A stretch of 64,000 nucleotides of DNA from Coffea arabica (GCF_036785885.1 NC_092326.1:43114287-43178286), one strand, 5' to 3'. Positions 25,622 to 38,130 are shown, numbered from the stretch's first letter. Translations and numbers: made by a program. Notes: generated from the letters alone by a model not told the origin.

Positions 25622-26518
25622 CAGCATCACCGACGGTCGCTACAAGTTGGTACTTTTTTCTTTTCTTTACTAGTAACACATCAAGTACTTTGTGTTGTGC
25701 GTGAATATAAACATTTTAGACATACTAAATTTTTTATAATATTTTTTTGATTGTTAACATAATATTATCGAAGAAAACGTTTATTGCATGTAAGCATTTG
25801 CAATACAGTCTAACGTACAAAAATTTTCAAGATCGGAGCATTATATTAAATTAATTATCATCACATATCAAATTAGAGCTTTGTCTTCGATTTTTCTTTT
25901 TTAAGCATATCGCTTTTTCCCTTTTCAAATTTTGTGCATCTCACTTGCCATTTTCTTTTTCTGTAAGAGTAAAACAAAGGGCTAGCAGGTGGGGAGTTCT
26001 GATATTTTTTTTCACTCCAAGTAGATAGAGTTCGAATCTTCAATCTATAGTTCAAAGGGAGATGTAATCTTTTTTCAATAGTCACTGAGCGAAAGTAGTC
26101 CGTAGGTTTCTAAATCTCCACATTTAAAATATCAAAATTGTGATACTTTTTAAATGATAACAGTAAAATAGACAAGAGAATATTTTTTACCTTGGCGTGC
26201 TCTGAGTGTAATTTAGTTTTTCTTCTGTAAATGCTTATTGTTGAAAAAAAAAAAAAAGATAGATAGAGAATAGCGGCATAATAGATTTTTCCCTATCACT
26301 ACTAAGTGCTGTACGTATGGCGTGGACAAAAAGAAGCAGACCACACTCGAGGCAGGTATTCCGCGCTCGCGCTCAAAACATTTAGATCCATCTGCAAAAA
26401 GGAAACGAAAAATAAAAGGGGGGCAGCGTTGTGGGCCCCGCTTCCCCTTCCGAGGCGGGGTCCCCTCTGCCGGCTCCAGGTGGGGGTGACGCGCCAGAAA
26501 ATGGATACCACCACCATG

Positions 26519-26542
26519 CTGCTGCTGCTGCTGCTGCTGCTG
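26519..26542. repeat. (CTG)n trinucleotide repeat
   Basis: Eight uninterrupted ctg units, about 380 bases upstream of the RING gene start codon. It is not in a supported coding frame. Confidence 0.8.
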
Positions 26543-26917
26543 CAGTAGTTAAAAGTCCAAACAGAAGAACACCACAACAAAAAAGTAAGAGCGCTTGCGC
26601 TTACGCTTAGCAGCAAAACTGGCAACTACTGTAGTGCTGCTGCTCCTTAGATGAGATTACTGGTAGTAGTTAGCGCTTAGCACTCGGCTAAGCCAACCAC
26701 GCAGCAGCAATTGGTTTCCAGAAACGGCAGCAATTGCAACTTCTACTGCTCCATTTCAGGATGCAATTCAGAAGTTAAAGTTGCTCAATTATCTGGATTT
26801 CTTATGGCTTTTCTTGGCAAAGATCCATCATCCCAAGCTAATCAGACAGAGAGACGAGAGACAGAGAGACGAAAAGCTAATTCTTGTAGTATTTTGAATT
26901 GAAGCAGAGAAGTTGAA

Positions 26918-29900
26918 ATGGTGGGAGGAGGAGGAGGAGGAGGAGGAGCATCTCGGAAATTGAAGAAGGCCGCCAAGAAGATACTTTCCCAAACATGCGC
27001 CTCCTTTTCCTGGACCACCACTTCTAATACCAGTACAAACCAAACCTCCCATGTCAATGTCCTCCCCGACACCCCCTCCAATGCTCTCCATGTGAGTCTT
27101 CTCTCTCTCTCTCTCGCCCCCTTAAATTTCTCATTGCTCAATCTCTCAAGTTCAACAAAATTGATACTGCTGCATGTACAATAACAGCAATCCCGCACCA
27201 TCATATATTTCTAGTGCAAATGAATAACAGGATGTTAACTCGTGTGGGTTAGATGTTCTTGCTCTCCTTCTTCTTCTTGTGTACTCGTTGTGTCAATAAA
27301 ATTACATGTTTGCATTTTATAGCGAAGCGTCTATTCCAGAATGAAATGAAATTTTCGTTTACCCAATCTTACCCCTCCTCCTATCTCTCCGTCTCCAGTG
27401 TGGTCTAACTTTCGTTCCTTCACCTCAATAATTGTTTCATTTGTTTTGCCCATTTGCTGAAGCAGGTATCTTCCGATTCAACCTGCTGCTACCTTTGTAA
27501 GCCCTCAATTACCTCTCCGCGCCCAATCTGCTCCAATGGGACCTCAGACCAAGCAGTTTCCACCACCAACACTACTATTTCTGCTAGTAAGGTGCTTGCA
27601 CTAATTAATGTCACCAACACTACTATCTATCTTCTTCTCCGTTGAGCAAAAACTTATCATTACTACTCAAGTGGTTATTGTAACATTCATTAACAGTGCC
27701 CTGACATATAATATTGCTTTCTTGTGCCCCCGCATCCCTAATCTCATTACTAAACAGCACTAACAAATTTGCCCGCAAACTTCGTTTTCCTTGCACTCAT
27801 TACTTGGGCGATTTTCCTGCAATTCCACATGTCCCAGTCATGCGTCCGACTTTATAGTCCTTCCCCCTTATTTATTAACTTGTTTTGTCGCACTTCATAC
27901 TTCACCTAATCTACTTATCTGTAGATGAAGGTATAGCCCAGCCAAGCCCAAAAAACTAAATATTTTTCTGTTTAATGACCCCACCCAGAGTCTCCGCTGG
28001 TGAACTAAGATATGCTGCTTGTATATGTGAGAGAGGGGTTACAGTATTGGATTTGGGATCTCTTCCATGAAATTTGAAGAAAGAGTGATGATGATTTCGT
28101 GTTACTTACATTGCGAAATTCTACTTGTAGTCAAATAAAAGCCATCTCATTCCTTCCTAAAAGTCCTACTTACTTAAAAATTGATTCTTGGATCAAGCTC
28201 TTGAACTGAACTTTTTCTTTTTATTGTAATTCAAATTTCTTGAATTTTGGAGGAGACGATAGCAAATATTTTAGGTTCAACACTGTTGGAAGAATTTGTG
28301 AGATAGACTCTTCAAGTTTCTCAATGAAAGGCCACTAAGAGAGACTACCTAAATCTCCACATCATCATCATCATGTTTCCGAAAAAGAAGATAATGGAAT
28401 TCTTTGGTAGGTTGTTTTTCGAATTTGAGTTGCCATTCCAACTACTTGGGTAGAAAGACAGTACGCGGATTATCGAAATTTAATCTGGCTGGGAATTTGA
28501 GTTACAATGCAGGTGTCTTTTTGCATTATGGATTTAGGATTCGGAGAAAGAGCTTGTTTACTCTCACCTATTGAAACTGTCGAAATCGATTCATTTCTTT
28601 TATTATAAATGCAGAATTCATTCCCCTTCCAGTTTTGGCATAATTCACTATATTATTCTGGTTTTGCTGTCTTAGGCTTTATGACAAGGTTTTTTTTTTT
28701 TTCCCCTTTTTTCCTTTTTCTGGCAGAGCATTTGTACGATCTGTCTGGATCCTTTGAATTGCAGCTCAGGCAGCAACCCGTGCCCAGCTATATTCACCGC
28801 ACAATGCTCTCATGCATTTCACTTTGCCTGCATCTCTTCCAATGTTTGCCATGGTAGCATGACCTGCCCAATTTGCCGTGCCCATTGGACACAGCTTCCT
28901 CGTAATTTAGATTCACATTGCTCCCTCCAAAGCAACCAGTCTGATCCCATTCTCCAGATCCTTGATGACTCTATTGCTAGTTTTCGGGTTCACAGACGCT
29001 CCTTTCTACTCTCTGCTCACTATGATGACGATGATCCAGTAGAGCCTGACCATGCATCAGACCATCAGCGTCTCCACATCTCTTTGTTACCTTTCCATCT
29101 AGCTCATCCTGACATTCACTTGTGCGCACATACGAATTCTGGGGTTAGTGTAGGTCATTCTCGTGATATTTCATTACAGCATCAATTGACTAGTCCCTCA
29201 CATTTGATGGTACAATCATCAGTTGTACCAGCAGAGCATCCTGCCACAGCTGGACAGTACCCTTTTGCTTGTACTTCAACAAGAGCTTATCTTTGTGTAA
29301 GATTAGAACATCAACCAGCAACTGATTTGGTCTTAGTTGCCAGCCCCAACGGGCCACACCTGAGGCTAATGAAACAAGCCATGGCATTGGTGATCTTCTC
29401 ACTGCGAGCCGTGGACCGTTTGGCCATTGTCACCTACTCTTCTGCAGCTGCACGCATGTTTCCCCTCAAGCGCATGACTTCCTATGGGAAAAGAACAGCA
29501 TTACAAGTCATTGATCGGCTTTTTCATACAGGACCTGCAAATCCAATTGTAGGCCTAAAGAAAGGGGTGAAAGTACTCAGTGATCGTGTCTACAGAAACC
29601 CGGAGTCTTGTATTCTGCACCTCTCGGATGGTCCGACCAGGTCCTACCATAGCTTCAGCACAGAAGTTCCCGTGAGAATATATCGCTTTCATGTAGGGTT
29701 TGGTTTCGGCACTTTGAATGGATTTGTCATGCACGAGTTTGAGGAATTTCTTGCCAGAATGCTGGGCGGGGCAATCAAGGAGATACGGCTAAAAATCAAG
29801 GAGGATGCTCGGGTTATAAAGCTTGGAGAACTAAGGGGCGGTGAAGAAAGAAGGATACCACTAATATTGCGAAAATGTGGGCATGTCTGCGTGGAATATA

Positions 29901-30124
29901 GCTACGTTGACAGTGGAATTGATGAATGCAGCAAGACTGGGGAAATTGTAGTCGGGATTCCAGATCAAAGTGAAAGGAATGACGGCTTAGATTCTGTTGC
30001 GAGCATGGGTGGGAGGACAAGCAGTGCGGAGAGCTGGGACTACCATGACTCTTTCATGGCTAGAAGATGGGCAAAGCATTTGCACGGAAACAGGCCACTG
30101 TATCCTACCATATATTCATCATAG
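26918..30124 (+). CDS. WAV3/EDA40-like E3 ubiquitin ligase (RING-H2 + vWA-like)
   Basis: Predicted RING E3 of the WAV3 family, whose Arabidopsis members act in root gravitropism and growth-direction control. Exons 26918-27091, 27466-27591 and 28727-30124 give 565 aa. A Gly-rich start leads into a basic helix (RKLKKAAKKIL, about 13-23). The RING-H2 finger is at 103-150: Cys103, Cys106, Cys127, His129, His132, Cys135, Cys147, Cys150. A vWA-like domain begins near residue 300 (DLVLV), but the metal site expected as DxSxS reads ASPNG, so the MIDAS is degenerate. Later motifs are DRLAIVTYSSAAARMFPL, MTSYGKRTALQVIDRL and CILHLSDGP. The exon-2 donor aag|gtgctt is weak but is the only one that keeps the frame. 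The N-terminal region and the degenerate MIDAS suit the EDA40 branch best. Confidence 0.88.
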
Positions 30125-30398
30125 CTTCAAACCCCACAGTCAATCCAAGTATCAAACTCAAAACATTTTCATTTGCGGATTCATTCTCTTGTTTGGCCAG
30201 CTAAGAGTATTATCAAACCGTCAAGTATTACTCCTTTAATGGGGCCTGTTGACATGTTGCCTGCATGGGGCGAGTGGGATGACAAGCAGAGAATAGGTGT
30301 TGAGGAACAGCTGAAACACTTGCTTGCTTTCGACCAACATGCATTTTCCATATACATATATTTATTTTTGTAAGAAGGGAATTGCTACCATTTAAGTT

Positions 30399-31449
30399 GG
30401 GTTAATAGCATTAAAGCCCTTCAACCTTTTTTTTTTGGAGTGATTTACACTTTGCCCCCTAACGTTATTTTGTAAGCACTTTACCCACTCTTTCTTTCAA
30501 AATCATGTTTGACTATTAAATGATAGATGAAGTTCCAATATCGCCCTCATTTTCAATACAAAGAAAATTGTTCATTTGCAGTTTACCTAATGAATTATGA
30601 TCCTTTTGTCTCCTAAAGCATTTTTTAAGCATTTTGCCCATGCTATTTTAGTTATTCTTTCCTCTTGTTTTCGTCTTTCATTTTTTTCTCTCTCTCTCTC
30701 TCTCTTATTTATTCCCATAACCTCTTGTCACTTCTAATCTATTTTATCACTATTACTAATTGATTAATCAAAAGTTCTAAATTTTACATCCACATCTAAA
30801 TATTTTTAATTTTTGATATCTTTGTAAACAACCAATAAACTAAAGGGAAAAAGAAAAGATGAGGATGGATAAAATATTAGTGGAAATTTTATAGGTTAAT
30901 TGTTTTAAATTTCTATTCTAACTTTACCTCCTAACTTTTTTTTGGGCGTCACTTTGTCCCCAAAGAACAAAAAATTACCCCTCCAAGATTGTTATCTTAT
31001 GTCTTTTTCTTTTTCTTTTCTCTATTCTTGTTTTCCCTCCTTCCATCTTTGTCACATCGACATCTTTACTCCAAAGCCCCTAACTTCTTTAGATTTCTAA
31101 TGTTTTAAAAAAAACTGTTATATACTATTGATAAAGTTATATACTATTAATAAAATAATAGAGGGAAGCACTGTTTCAATTGAAACAAATAGAAAGGAAA
31201 TACAAAGGCCCCATCTTCTGGGGCATGGGAATAGAGCCTACAAAGAGAGTTGAAAAGGAATTCAATCCTCGTCCTCTACACTTTGTAGTGGAGTGCAAAC
31301 GAGTCCAGTTTAATCGAGTAGCTCATGAGTTTATTCGATCAAAATTCAACTTCGAGTTCAAGCAACTTGAGATGCTAGATGAGTTCAAGTTTGACCTTAA
31401 TATGTGAAGCTTGAAAGTTCATCGAGTTTAATCGAGCTCCATCGAACTT

Positions 31450-31486
<37 letters not shown>

Positions 31487-32103
31487 TTTCATTTATTAGT
31501 ATGAATTGTCTGTCTTGTCCCTTGTTTAAAATTATATACAATATAAATTTCTATTACTTAAACTTGATTGGACTCGATTGAGCTCGATTGGATTTGATTT
31601 GATCGAGTTTGAGTTCAAACTCAAGTAAAGCAAAACAAATTTGAGTTTGAGTTTGGTCTCAATTCAAATGTTGTTGTCCTTATGCCGTTGAGAGATGGCA
31701 ACAACCCATCAAATCCATCCTTACATTTTTTTTAATTGGATAGTCAAGAGTGAGAGTAAATAGATTTATGGCTATAGCAGCAGGTTGGAAGAAAAGATGA
31801 GAATGAAAATGGTAGATTTGATTTTTTTGAAAAAAAAAAACATATATTAGCCTTGAAATATTTGTGTTGAAATTATTTGTTAGAATGAGGGAATGAAGGG
31901 ACAATAGAAAAAATAAAGAAGAGAAAATAGAAAATGATAGGAAGAAAAAAGAAAGGAAAATAGAAAATAGAGAAGAAATGAAAAGGCCAAAATGGTAGAA
32001 TAATAGAGGGATAGTTTAGGTTTAAAGGGATTAAGTGATAAAAAATTTTTATGAGATATAATAAGAATTAGTATGCACCTTAGGGACTTAATGTAATTAA
32101 CCC
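30399..32103. mobile_element. Candidate non-autonomous DNA transposon with imperfect terminal inverted repeats
   Basis: The left end reads gggttaatagcattaaagcc (30399 on), and the reverse complement of the right end (to 32103) reads gggttaattacattaagtcc; about 18 of 23 terminal bases match. The 1.7-kb interior is AT-rich, with a (CT)n run near 30690, an (AT)n run at 31452-31482 and inverted cgagttcaa/cgagtttgag-type repeats at 31310-31440 and 31560-31640. No transposase frame and no clear target duplication are seen. Confidence 0.45.
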
Positions 32104-32600
32104 TAATTTTATCTTTAAAGATAAATTAAGTATAAAATTCTATGGATGATAAAGTGCAACTAGAGTCATAATTCATATGGATAAATTGGAATTGTTAAGG
32201 TATTTATCATATGGATAAAATTGTTTAGATAATCGGATAATTTTATGCAGGATTTCTTACTGTGCTTGTGCTAATAGTAACTTCAAATTCTGTTTGATAG
32301 GTGGTAGGAAGCTCAGTCACTCAGGATCCTCTATTCTTGAGGGCTTACTTAAGACAGCAATCCCATGGCAGCCTCCTCTTCTCTATCACTGATGCTAGAG
32401 ATCATAAAGACGATTTTTGGTTTCTTGAAGACCCAATGTATAGCTGTCTATTACTCACCGCTCCTTCGAGTTCAGTATCGAGGTTGAAATCGGGACTGTT
32501 GGATTCAATGTTTGCAACTATTTCTTAACTTGGTTAACATCCTCTTTTCTGATTTGTTTAAAGGAGTCACTAAAGTATTGAATGGACTCATTTGTGCTTG
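32104..32600 (+). other. Unassigned stretch before the Helitron region
   Basis: An open frame at 32301-32528 follows a plausible acceptor (tttgatag) but matches no family I recognise. I do not call it a gene. Confidence 0.3.
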
Positions 32601-35600
32601 TCTACATAACTAACATAACATACAACGCACCAAAGGGTTTCGTCGTCGTCACGTGCGACTCATGTGAGCTGTGTAATGTTCTGCTTCTCCGGGTGCTCCG
32701 TTCGAATGGATCGGGTAATTGGGTCGCCCATGGGTTTTCTGCTTTGGAATTAATTGCTGTACCAGCTCCTTTCCATTTCCGGCTCTCACAGCTACATTGG
32801 AAGGAGCTAACAGGCGACCTTGCTCAAGAATGACAATTGGCATGCTTCATCATGGCTGTGTCTTCCGAAATTGTCCGAATTCCAACACGGTTTGGTTGTG
32901 GCCTTTTTGTCTTAGGGTTTTCTCATCTGATTTCTCATTTCCATTTTCACAGATTTGTTGTGCCCTTCAACCCGTTCCCCTCGCCGACTTCTTTGGCCAG
33001 CTTGAGCTTGGTTACATCTTCTTCGTTTGTTTTAATCTCGGCCTCACGGAGCTTCTCTTACTGGCTCGTCTGAATCGTAACTGTGGTTCCTCCTCGTTTT
33101 TTTCCCGTATGGTTTTTTTAATCCTTGTCTTGGCTTTAATCCTTGTCTTGTTTTTAATGGTATTTGAATGTTATATCTCGCCATTATTCTTACTGCTCAG
33201 ACTTCATATGACAGCAATTTCTTTTCTTTTTGAAAATAATTGGTAAGGGAGTAATCCTACCCTTAATTATAAAGACCTCTGTGGAATTGTGAACTTACCA
33301 ACAGCGCAAGGAAATTTTTTTTGCGGATTTCCTTGCTATTTTTCCTTAGGTTTTTCTTTCTTTTTTTCATTAACCTTCTTGTTCTGTACATGTTTCTCCT
33401 TTCCGTGATGTGCATATATCTTTGCTTCTTACGTTTTTATTTACTTATATTGGCATTGCTAGATACAAATGAATTCTTTGACTGGTAGAAATGGCTGTTA
33501 GGGCTATTTTTTCAATTTTTACCTGTTTCTCTGGCCGTTTTAACGTTTAGTGGGAGAAAGTTTCTAAGAAATCCATCTGAGTGAGTTAACTTTTGTGTGG
33601 TTGTGAATATGATTTTTGCCCAGAATGATTTTTGTGTAAATGAGTTGATCTTTTGTGCCTTGAGTGTGATTTTTTCTCAGTGCATTTCCTTGCTGTTTTC
33701 CTTGAGTTCTTCTTACATTTTTCATTAGCCTTGCTGTGTTATGCATGTGTCATTGCTTCTTACATTTTTATTAGCCTTGCTGATTACAAAAGATTTCCTT
33801 GGCTGATATTTTGTTCCTATCTTTTTTTCATGGCCTCTAAGAAATGGCTATTGGGACTTCGCATATCCCAAGTTGATAAGTCTGCATTTGATTGGACTGT
33901 ACTGGTTCAAGTTATCGAAGCTGATTGTGTGAAGATTGCTCGGGATGGGGATTTACCCAGGTTTCTTCATCGATTTGCGTTTGGTGACTTGCAGGTTTGT
34001 GACACCGAAATTGATTGTTCTTATGCACCTTCTATTCTGCTGATTATCTTTTTGTCTTATGAATTGAATCTATTGAGTTTTTTCCCCCGTGGATAGGGTA
34101 TCAAGATCTCTGCAGTTGTCTTTGATGATGACATTGCTATTGTCCATGGCCGTCTTTTGCCATTTAGGAAGTATTACATATCAAATGCAGAGGTCCGTGA
34201 CATTCCTGAACTTGTGGGAACTGGCCTGTATTCATTTTATTGGGTTATCGACAAGGGAACTATTATCCAAGCAGCTGTTGGTTCAGGGGAGTTGGCCCTT
34301 CCTTTCTATCTTGAACTGCGCTCTTTTCACTACTTTCACTTTGTGGTTGACACAGATATTTTCATAAGATAGTATCTTTATTGATATGTTTGCATTATTT
34401 TCTTGTTTGGCATTTGATTGTTCCTGATTGTGTACGTGTGTGCTTTTTTTACTTAGATGTCATGAAAGTTGTTATCCATGCGTTGCCTCCATGGGACGTG
34501 TATTTTGAAGGAAGTGAGGGATATGGAACTATGGAAGGGATTAGATTATAGTGGACCAGAGGTGAATTTTTTTCCTTTTAAAACAGGACCTTTTATTTGT
34601 TTAAGATTGTTTTCCTTTGAAACAGGACCTTTCCATAGGATAACTTGTCGTTGCTTGTTTTAAGATTGTTCTACTTCTGTGTATGATGAATACAATAGAC
34701 GTCCAGTGATCTGGACTTCTGTGGAATGATTATGAGGCTATTGAGGGTCGTGTTATTGAGGAATCGATTATTATTGCTATGAGGGTCAGGGTCACCAAGC
34801 AGAATTGTATGGTTCCTTGTCAACTCCATGTTTTTCTCCCTATGTGGTTTCTTTGCTTATGCATGTCTTTTTGCTCTATTTTTTTAGACCTGCCGCTATC
34901 AACTCAACCATCATCTATTGGTCTTGCAATTTTTTTTTTTACTTTTCCTTTTTTTGCTGATTGGGATAAGTTACTTGACAGTCATTGCTGTATTTATTTT
35001 GCAATGAAATTTATACGGCTGTCAGAAATGATAAAAGCTTCTCTGGTCTTGTTCAAAACAAGTCATACACCAATTATAGTCCCAGAATGTTTTATGATCG
35101 AAACCACAAAATTACCTCACTTGTGGATATTACGCCAGCTCAAAAGGTCATGACTTGTTTACTGCTAGATTCACTTCTTTAAACGATACAACTATGTTAT
35201 TTTTCCGATCTATTTATATATGTATATACACTTAGATGTTCTTGTAATCTGTTTTAATTTCTACAGGTGTCATGGGTTAAGACTTGCTTTTCTTTTGAGC
35301 ATATTCTGCAAAAGATTGGTATGTGTCTTGTGTCAAATGTTTTCGAATGACATCAGCAAACTATGATTCTGTTTATACATGCAACCACTGCAACGAGAAA
35401 CAGAGAGCTGTACTAAGGTAATTGACGCTTTGTTCATGAATGTCATTGTTCTATAGTTATCGCATAGCACTAATTTTCTTGAATTTACTAACTTATCTCT
35501 AGAATACATATTGATACAGAAGTCGTTTTGATGTTGATTTCACTGATAAAACTGACACAGTCACAGCTTCAATATTTGGCTAGCTAGCCAAATAGCTGCT

Positions 35601-36883
35601 TAAATTCACTGCACTCCAAGCAAGGAAGTACTATAACAAGGTCAGAATTACAAATAGCTTTGAGTAACTCTGTATTAGATGCATATACTATGCCTGCTAA
35701 TCCAAGTTTATGAATTTACTTAACAGAATGAAGAACTTCCACTTGAAAAAGTGCATAGAGAGAAAAAAGATGTTCATTGTCCAACTGAAACTAGGAAATA
35801 CCAGGGATGGTAGTAGAAATGACCGTTACACGATTGCTTATTACTTTGAAAAAAATGCAGCAACGTCTTCTTTCAACAAAGATTCCCATATCAGTGTTGA
35901 GAATCAATTTCTCCAAGCTAAAGAACAGAACTCAGAAACTGGTTCTTCAAGCCATTTTTTTTAATAATTTTGTTTTCCATTCCTCTTATTCAATTTATTA
36001 ACATTGCACACTCCTTCATTTTAGAAGGACAACGGTCTTCTTTAAAAGTGGGAGTTCGTCTCAGAAGAAGGTTTAGAAATGCTAGAGAGATAGAAAAGGA
36101 AGCTACATGAGTTGATGACTCTGGCAACGGCAAGAAAAAACAAAACTTTTCTGATCTTTCCTCATCCATGCTACTCTTTCAAGTTGCATTAATGATGTTG
36201 GAAATCTTTTGGATACTGTCGAGAATAGACAAGCTCGAACAGATGCAAAACTTACGTTTTGATGAATTTATATATATGCCTTAAGTTCCATTTAGATGTT
36301 TTTGCTTGGAACCTATGCTCCAGTTATCACAACTGACGTATTCTGCATTGTTGTCACCAACAGGTTTTATACCATGTAACTTCTAGATGCTTATCGTATA
36401 TTTATCCGTTTGTCTATCAGAGCACCTGACTTTTGGAACTAAGTAGTACTTGTCTGCTTATTAATTAAATTAATGCATGCAGATTGATTGCCATGATTCT
36501 ATACGTGTAATAAGATCAAAAATGAGAGAATTTGCATGTCCAGCTTTGTTTACATACAAATTGACAGCTACAAATACTGTAAAACAAACACGTTTTGTTT
36601 AAAGCAATCTCTTCATTATCTACTACACCAGCAAATTTCAGAATTGCAACCAATTAGACCACATTTACACTTAATGCTCATTGCTGTATTTTTCCTTCAG
36701 TAACACATCAAGCTTTCCCCTTTTCTTCGTGCTTCCTTACAGTAATCGATTTTGAGATGTGTTGTGCTCTTAATATTTAATCCAATCACACTATCACTAT
36801 TCGTATAAACCCTTTTTAACCTCATCTAAATTGGCATACATGTTGGTTATTCCACCGCGCAACGCCGCGGTTATACCTCCTAG
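32601..36883 (+). mobile_element. Helitron (H1) containing a broken RPA1-like gene; 5' end approximate
   Basis: The 3' terminus is convincing: a short GC hairpin (ccgcg-caacgc-cgcgg, 36854-36869) is followed by ttatacctcctag and then T, the plant Helitron pattern of hairpin plus CTRR before a T. The 5' end is not resolved; I place it near 32601 because caaagggtttcgtcgtcgtc at about 32630 recurs just after the H1 3' end as caaagggtttcgtcgt, as if it were a shared 5' subterminal motif. RPA1-like genes are common cargo of plant Helitrons. No Rep/helicase frame is seen, so H1 is non-autonomous or deleted. Confidence 0.6.
33830..35965 (+). pseudogene. RPA1-like OB-fold (replication protein A large subunit) pseudogene
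   Basis: Single-stranded-DNA-binding replication protein A-like gene of the type carried by Helitrons. Homologous blocks: 33830-33994 (MASKKWLLGLRISQVDKS, DWTVLVQVIEADCV); 34097-34371 (GIKISAVVFDDDI, LLPFRKYYISNAEV, YSFYWVIDKGT); about 34690-34800 (NDYEAIEGRVIEE); about 35010-35147 (FSGLVQNKSYTNYSPRM, ITSLVDITPAQK); 35268-35320; 35360-35418 (YTCNHCNEKQRAV, half of a zinc ribbon); 35530-35640 (DVDFTDKTDTVTASIFG); and about 35730-35965 (RYTIAYYFEK). It is broken by a stop at 34370-34372 unless spliced, a frameshift near 34715-34722, in-frame TAGs at 35581-35583 and 35593-35595, and another frameshift near 35770. Confidence 0.8.
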
Positions 36884-37267
36884 TAAGTAATAAAAGTGCA
36901 AAGGGTTTCGTCGTTCTGCACGTGATTTCGTCGTCCTCACGTGATCTTCACTGGTATCTGTTTAGCGCATCGCGCGACGCCTAGGTCAGACTAAAACACC
37001 GCCAGTCTTCTCTTCCTTTTCTTCTCGATTTTTTTCCTCTCTCTCTTCTCATCGACCTCTCTCACTGCCTTTCCTCCATCGATCTCCACTCCCTCGTCCT
37101 TTACTTTTATTTTGAAAGTTTTTGCTCCACTTTTTTTCCCTAGGTGAAATATCAATATCAGGGAGTATTTCAATGTTTTTGGCTTTTCTGCTTTTAACCT
37201 ATCTCCCCGTTTACGGGCAAAGATGTATTTTTTTTTTATGCATTGTTCTTACCCTTTATTTTTATAG

Positions 37268-37684
37268 GGCTCTCACATCAAACGGATCAAGCAAGTCTTG
37301 AAGAGGCTTTTCAAAACTATGGAGAAGTTATTAAAGGTAATGGTTCTCACAGAGCAAGAATGGCCATTGAATTCCTCATATTTTGATAGTTTGTGAAGAA
37401 TTATTCTTGTTGGTTGAACCGCATATTTGGGCTGGCATATGCAAATCCATTCTTCTTGCATGGGCTCAAATTGCAGAAATTTTTTTTTTTGGCTATTGTA
37501 ATTCCTTTTAGATTTTTGCCCGCACAAGGTTTGATTACCTCTCTCAACAAATACCATTGACATATTTGGCTATTTGCTGCCTTGTTTATAGGTTTATTTT
37601 CTGTTCAATTATTTGACATTGATATATTTGTCTGAGTTCGTTTTGCCACTCTGCAGCAAGAGTTATTACTTGTACTACGTTCAG
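37268..37684 (+). pseudogene. Captured RRM (glycine-rich RNA-binding protein) fragment
   Basis: Exon-like segment 37268-37336 encodes LSHQTDQASLEEAFQNYG followed by EVIK, the first part of an RRM as in plant glycine-rich RNA-binding proteins, and ends in a GT donor in phase 1. The next piece, 37657-37684, follows a cag acceptor and in the matching phase gives ARVIT, continuing the expected GEVIKARVI. The rest of the RRM, including RNP1, is not found, so only a fragment with its intron was retained. Confidence 0.65.
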
Positions 37685-37861
37685 GTTATTAACAATTTAA
37701 CATCTTTTTTTATTTGATCGCCGTCTCCTTTTGTTTATGACGGTATTCATCTCTGCCCCCACCCCCTCTCTCTACCTCTTCTGCGTGGTCATAGCAAAAT
37801 TCACGATTGGGCAATTAAGTTTTGATGCATGTTTGATTGATGTTGTGTTGCTTGTCTGCAG

Positions 37862-38130
37862 TTGGGCTGCTGTAGTCCACCAAAACGTTGTGATTTTCTG
37901 CAAAGAAATGAAAGCTTCTGGGATATCCCAGAATCCGGGTTTGCTTCCCAGAACGAGGAATGCCAAATGTGGGCAAACAACAGCAACAAAGGAGGGTGCT
38001 ATGATTGTGACTCATGCAAAACAGGTTACTTAGCCAAATTCTAGATGGACTGGCAGGCTGATAAGGTACTATTCGTGGCCATCCTTCTCATCCTCATAGT
38101 TAGTACCTCCCTCGCCTTCTGGACCTTCAG
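37862..38130 (+). pseudogene. Captured tetraspanin fragment with premature stop
   Basis: After a ctgcag acceptor the frame reads GCCSPPKRCDF, then CQMWANNSNKGGCYDCDSCK and TGYLAKF. This is the second extracellular loop of a plant tetraspanin, with its GCC motif and spaced cysteines. An in-frame TAG (38042-38044) interrupts it before MDWQADKVLFVAILLILIVS, the start of the fourth membrane segment. The frame is otherwise kept, which suggests fairly recent capture. Upstream exons of the tetraspanin are absent. Confidence 0.75.

Larger units (their letters stand above)
22962..26917. other. 3.9-kb intergenic region between GAUT4-like and RING genes
   Basis: The start holds the GAUT 3' UTR. I recognise no gene. 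It contains poly-A runs at about 24473-24494 and 26245-26257, a small duplicated segment around a poly-A tract (separate entry), and a (CTG)n run at about 26519-26542 followed by promoter or leader sequence of the RING gene. Short open frames lack motifs. Confidence 0.5.

Noticed and set aside
26031-26060. gttcgaatcttc as a Pol III B box
   Set aside because: Isolated match without an A box, tail or flanking duplication.
32719-33246. 175-aa plus-strand open frame
   Set aside because: Low-complexity, Phe/Leu/Ser-rich translation with no motif and no clear splice context, in AT-rich Helitron-like sequence.
36960-36985. A further Helitron-like terminus (cgcatcgcgcgacgcctagg)
   Set aside because: GC hairpin-like and contains CTAG, but it is not followed by T and lacks the spacing seen at 36883 and 40799.
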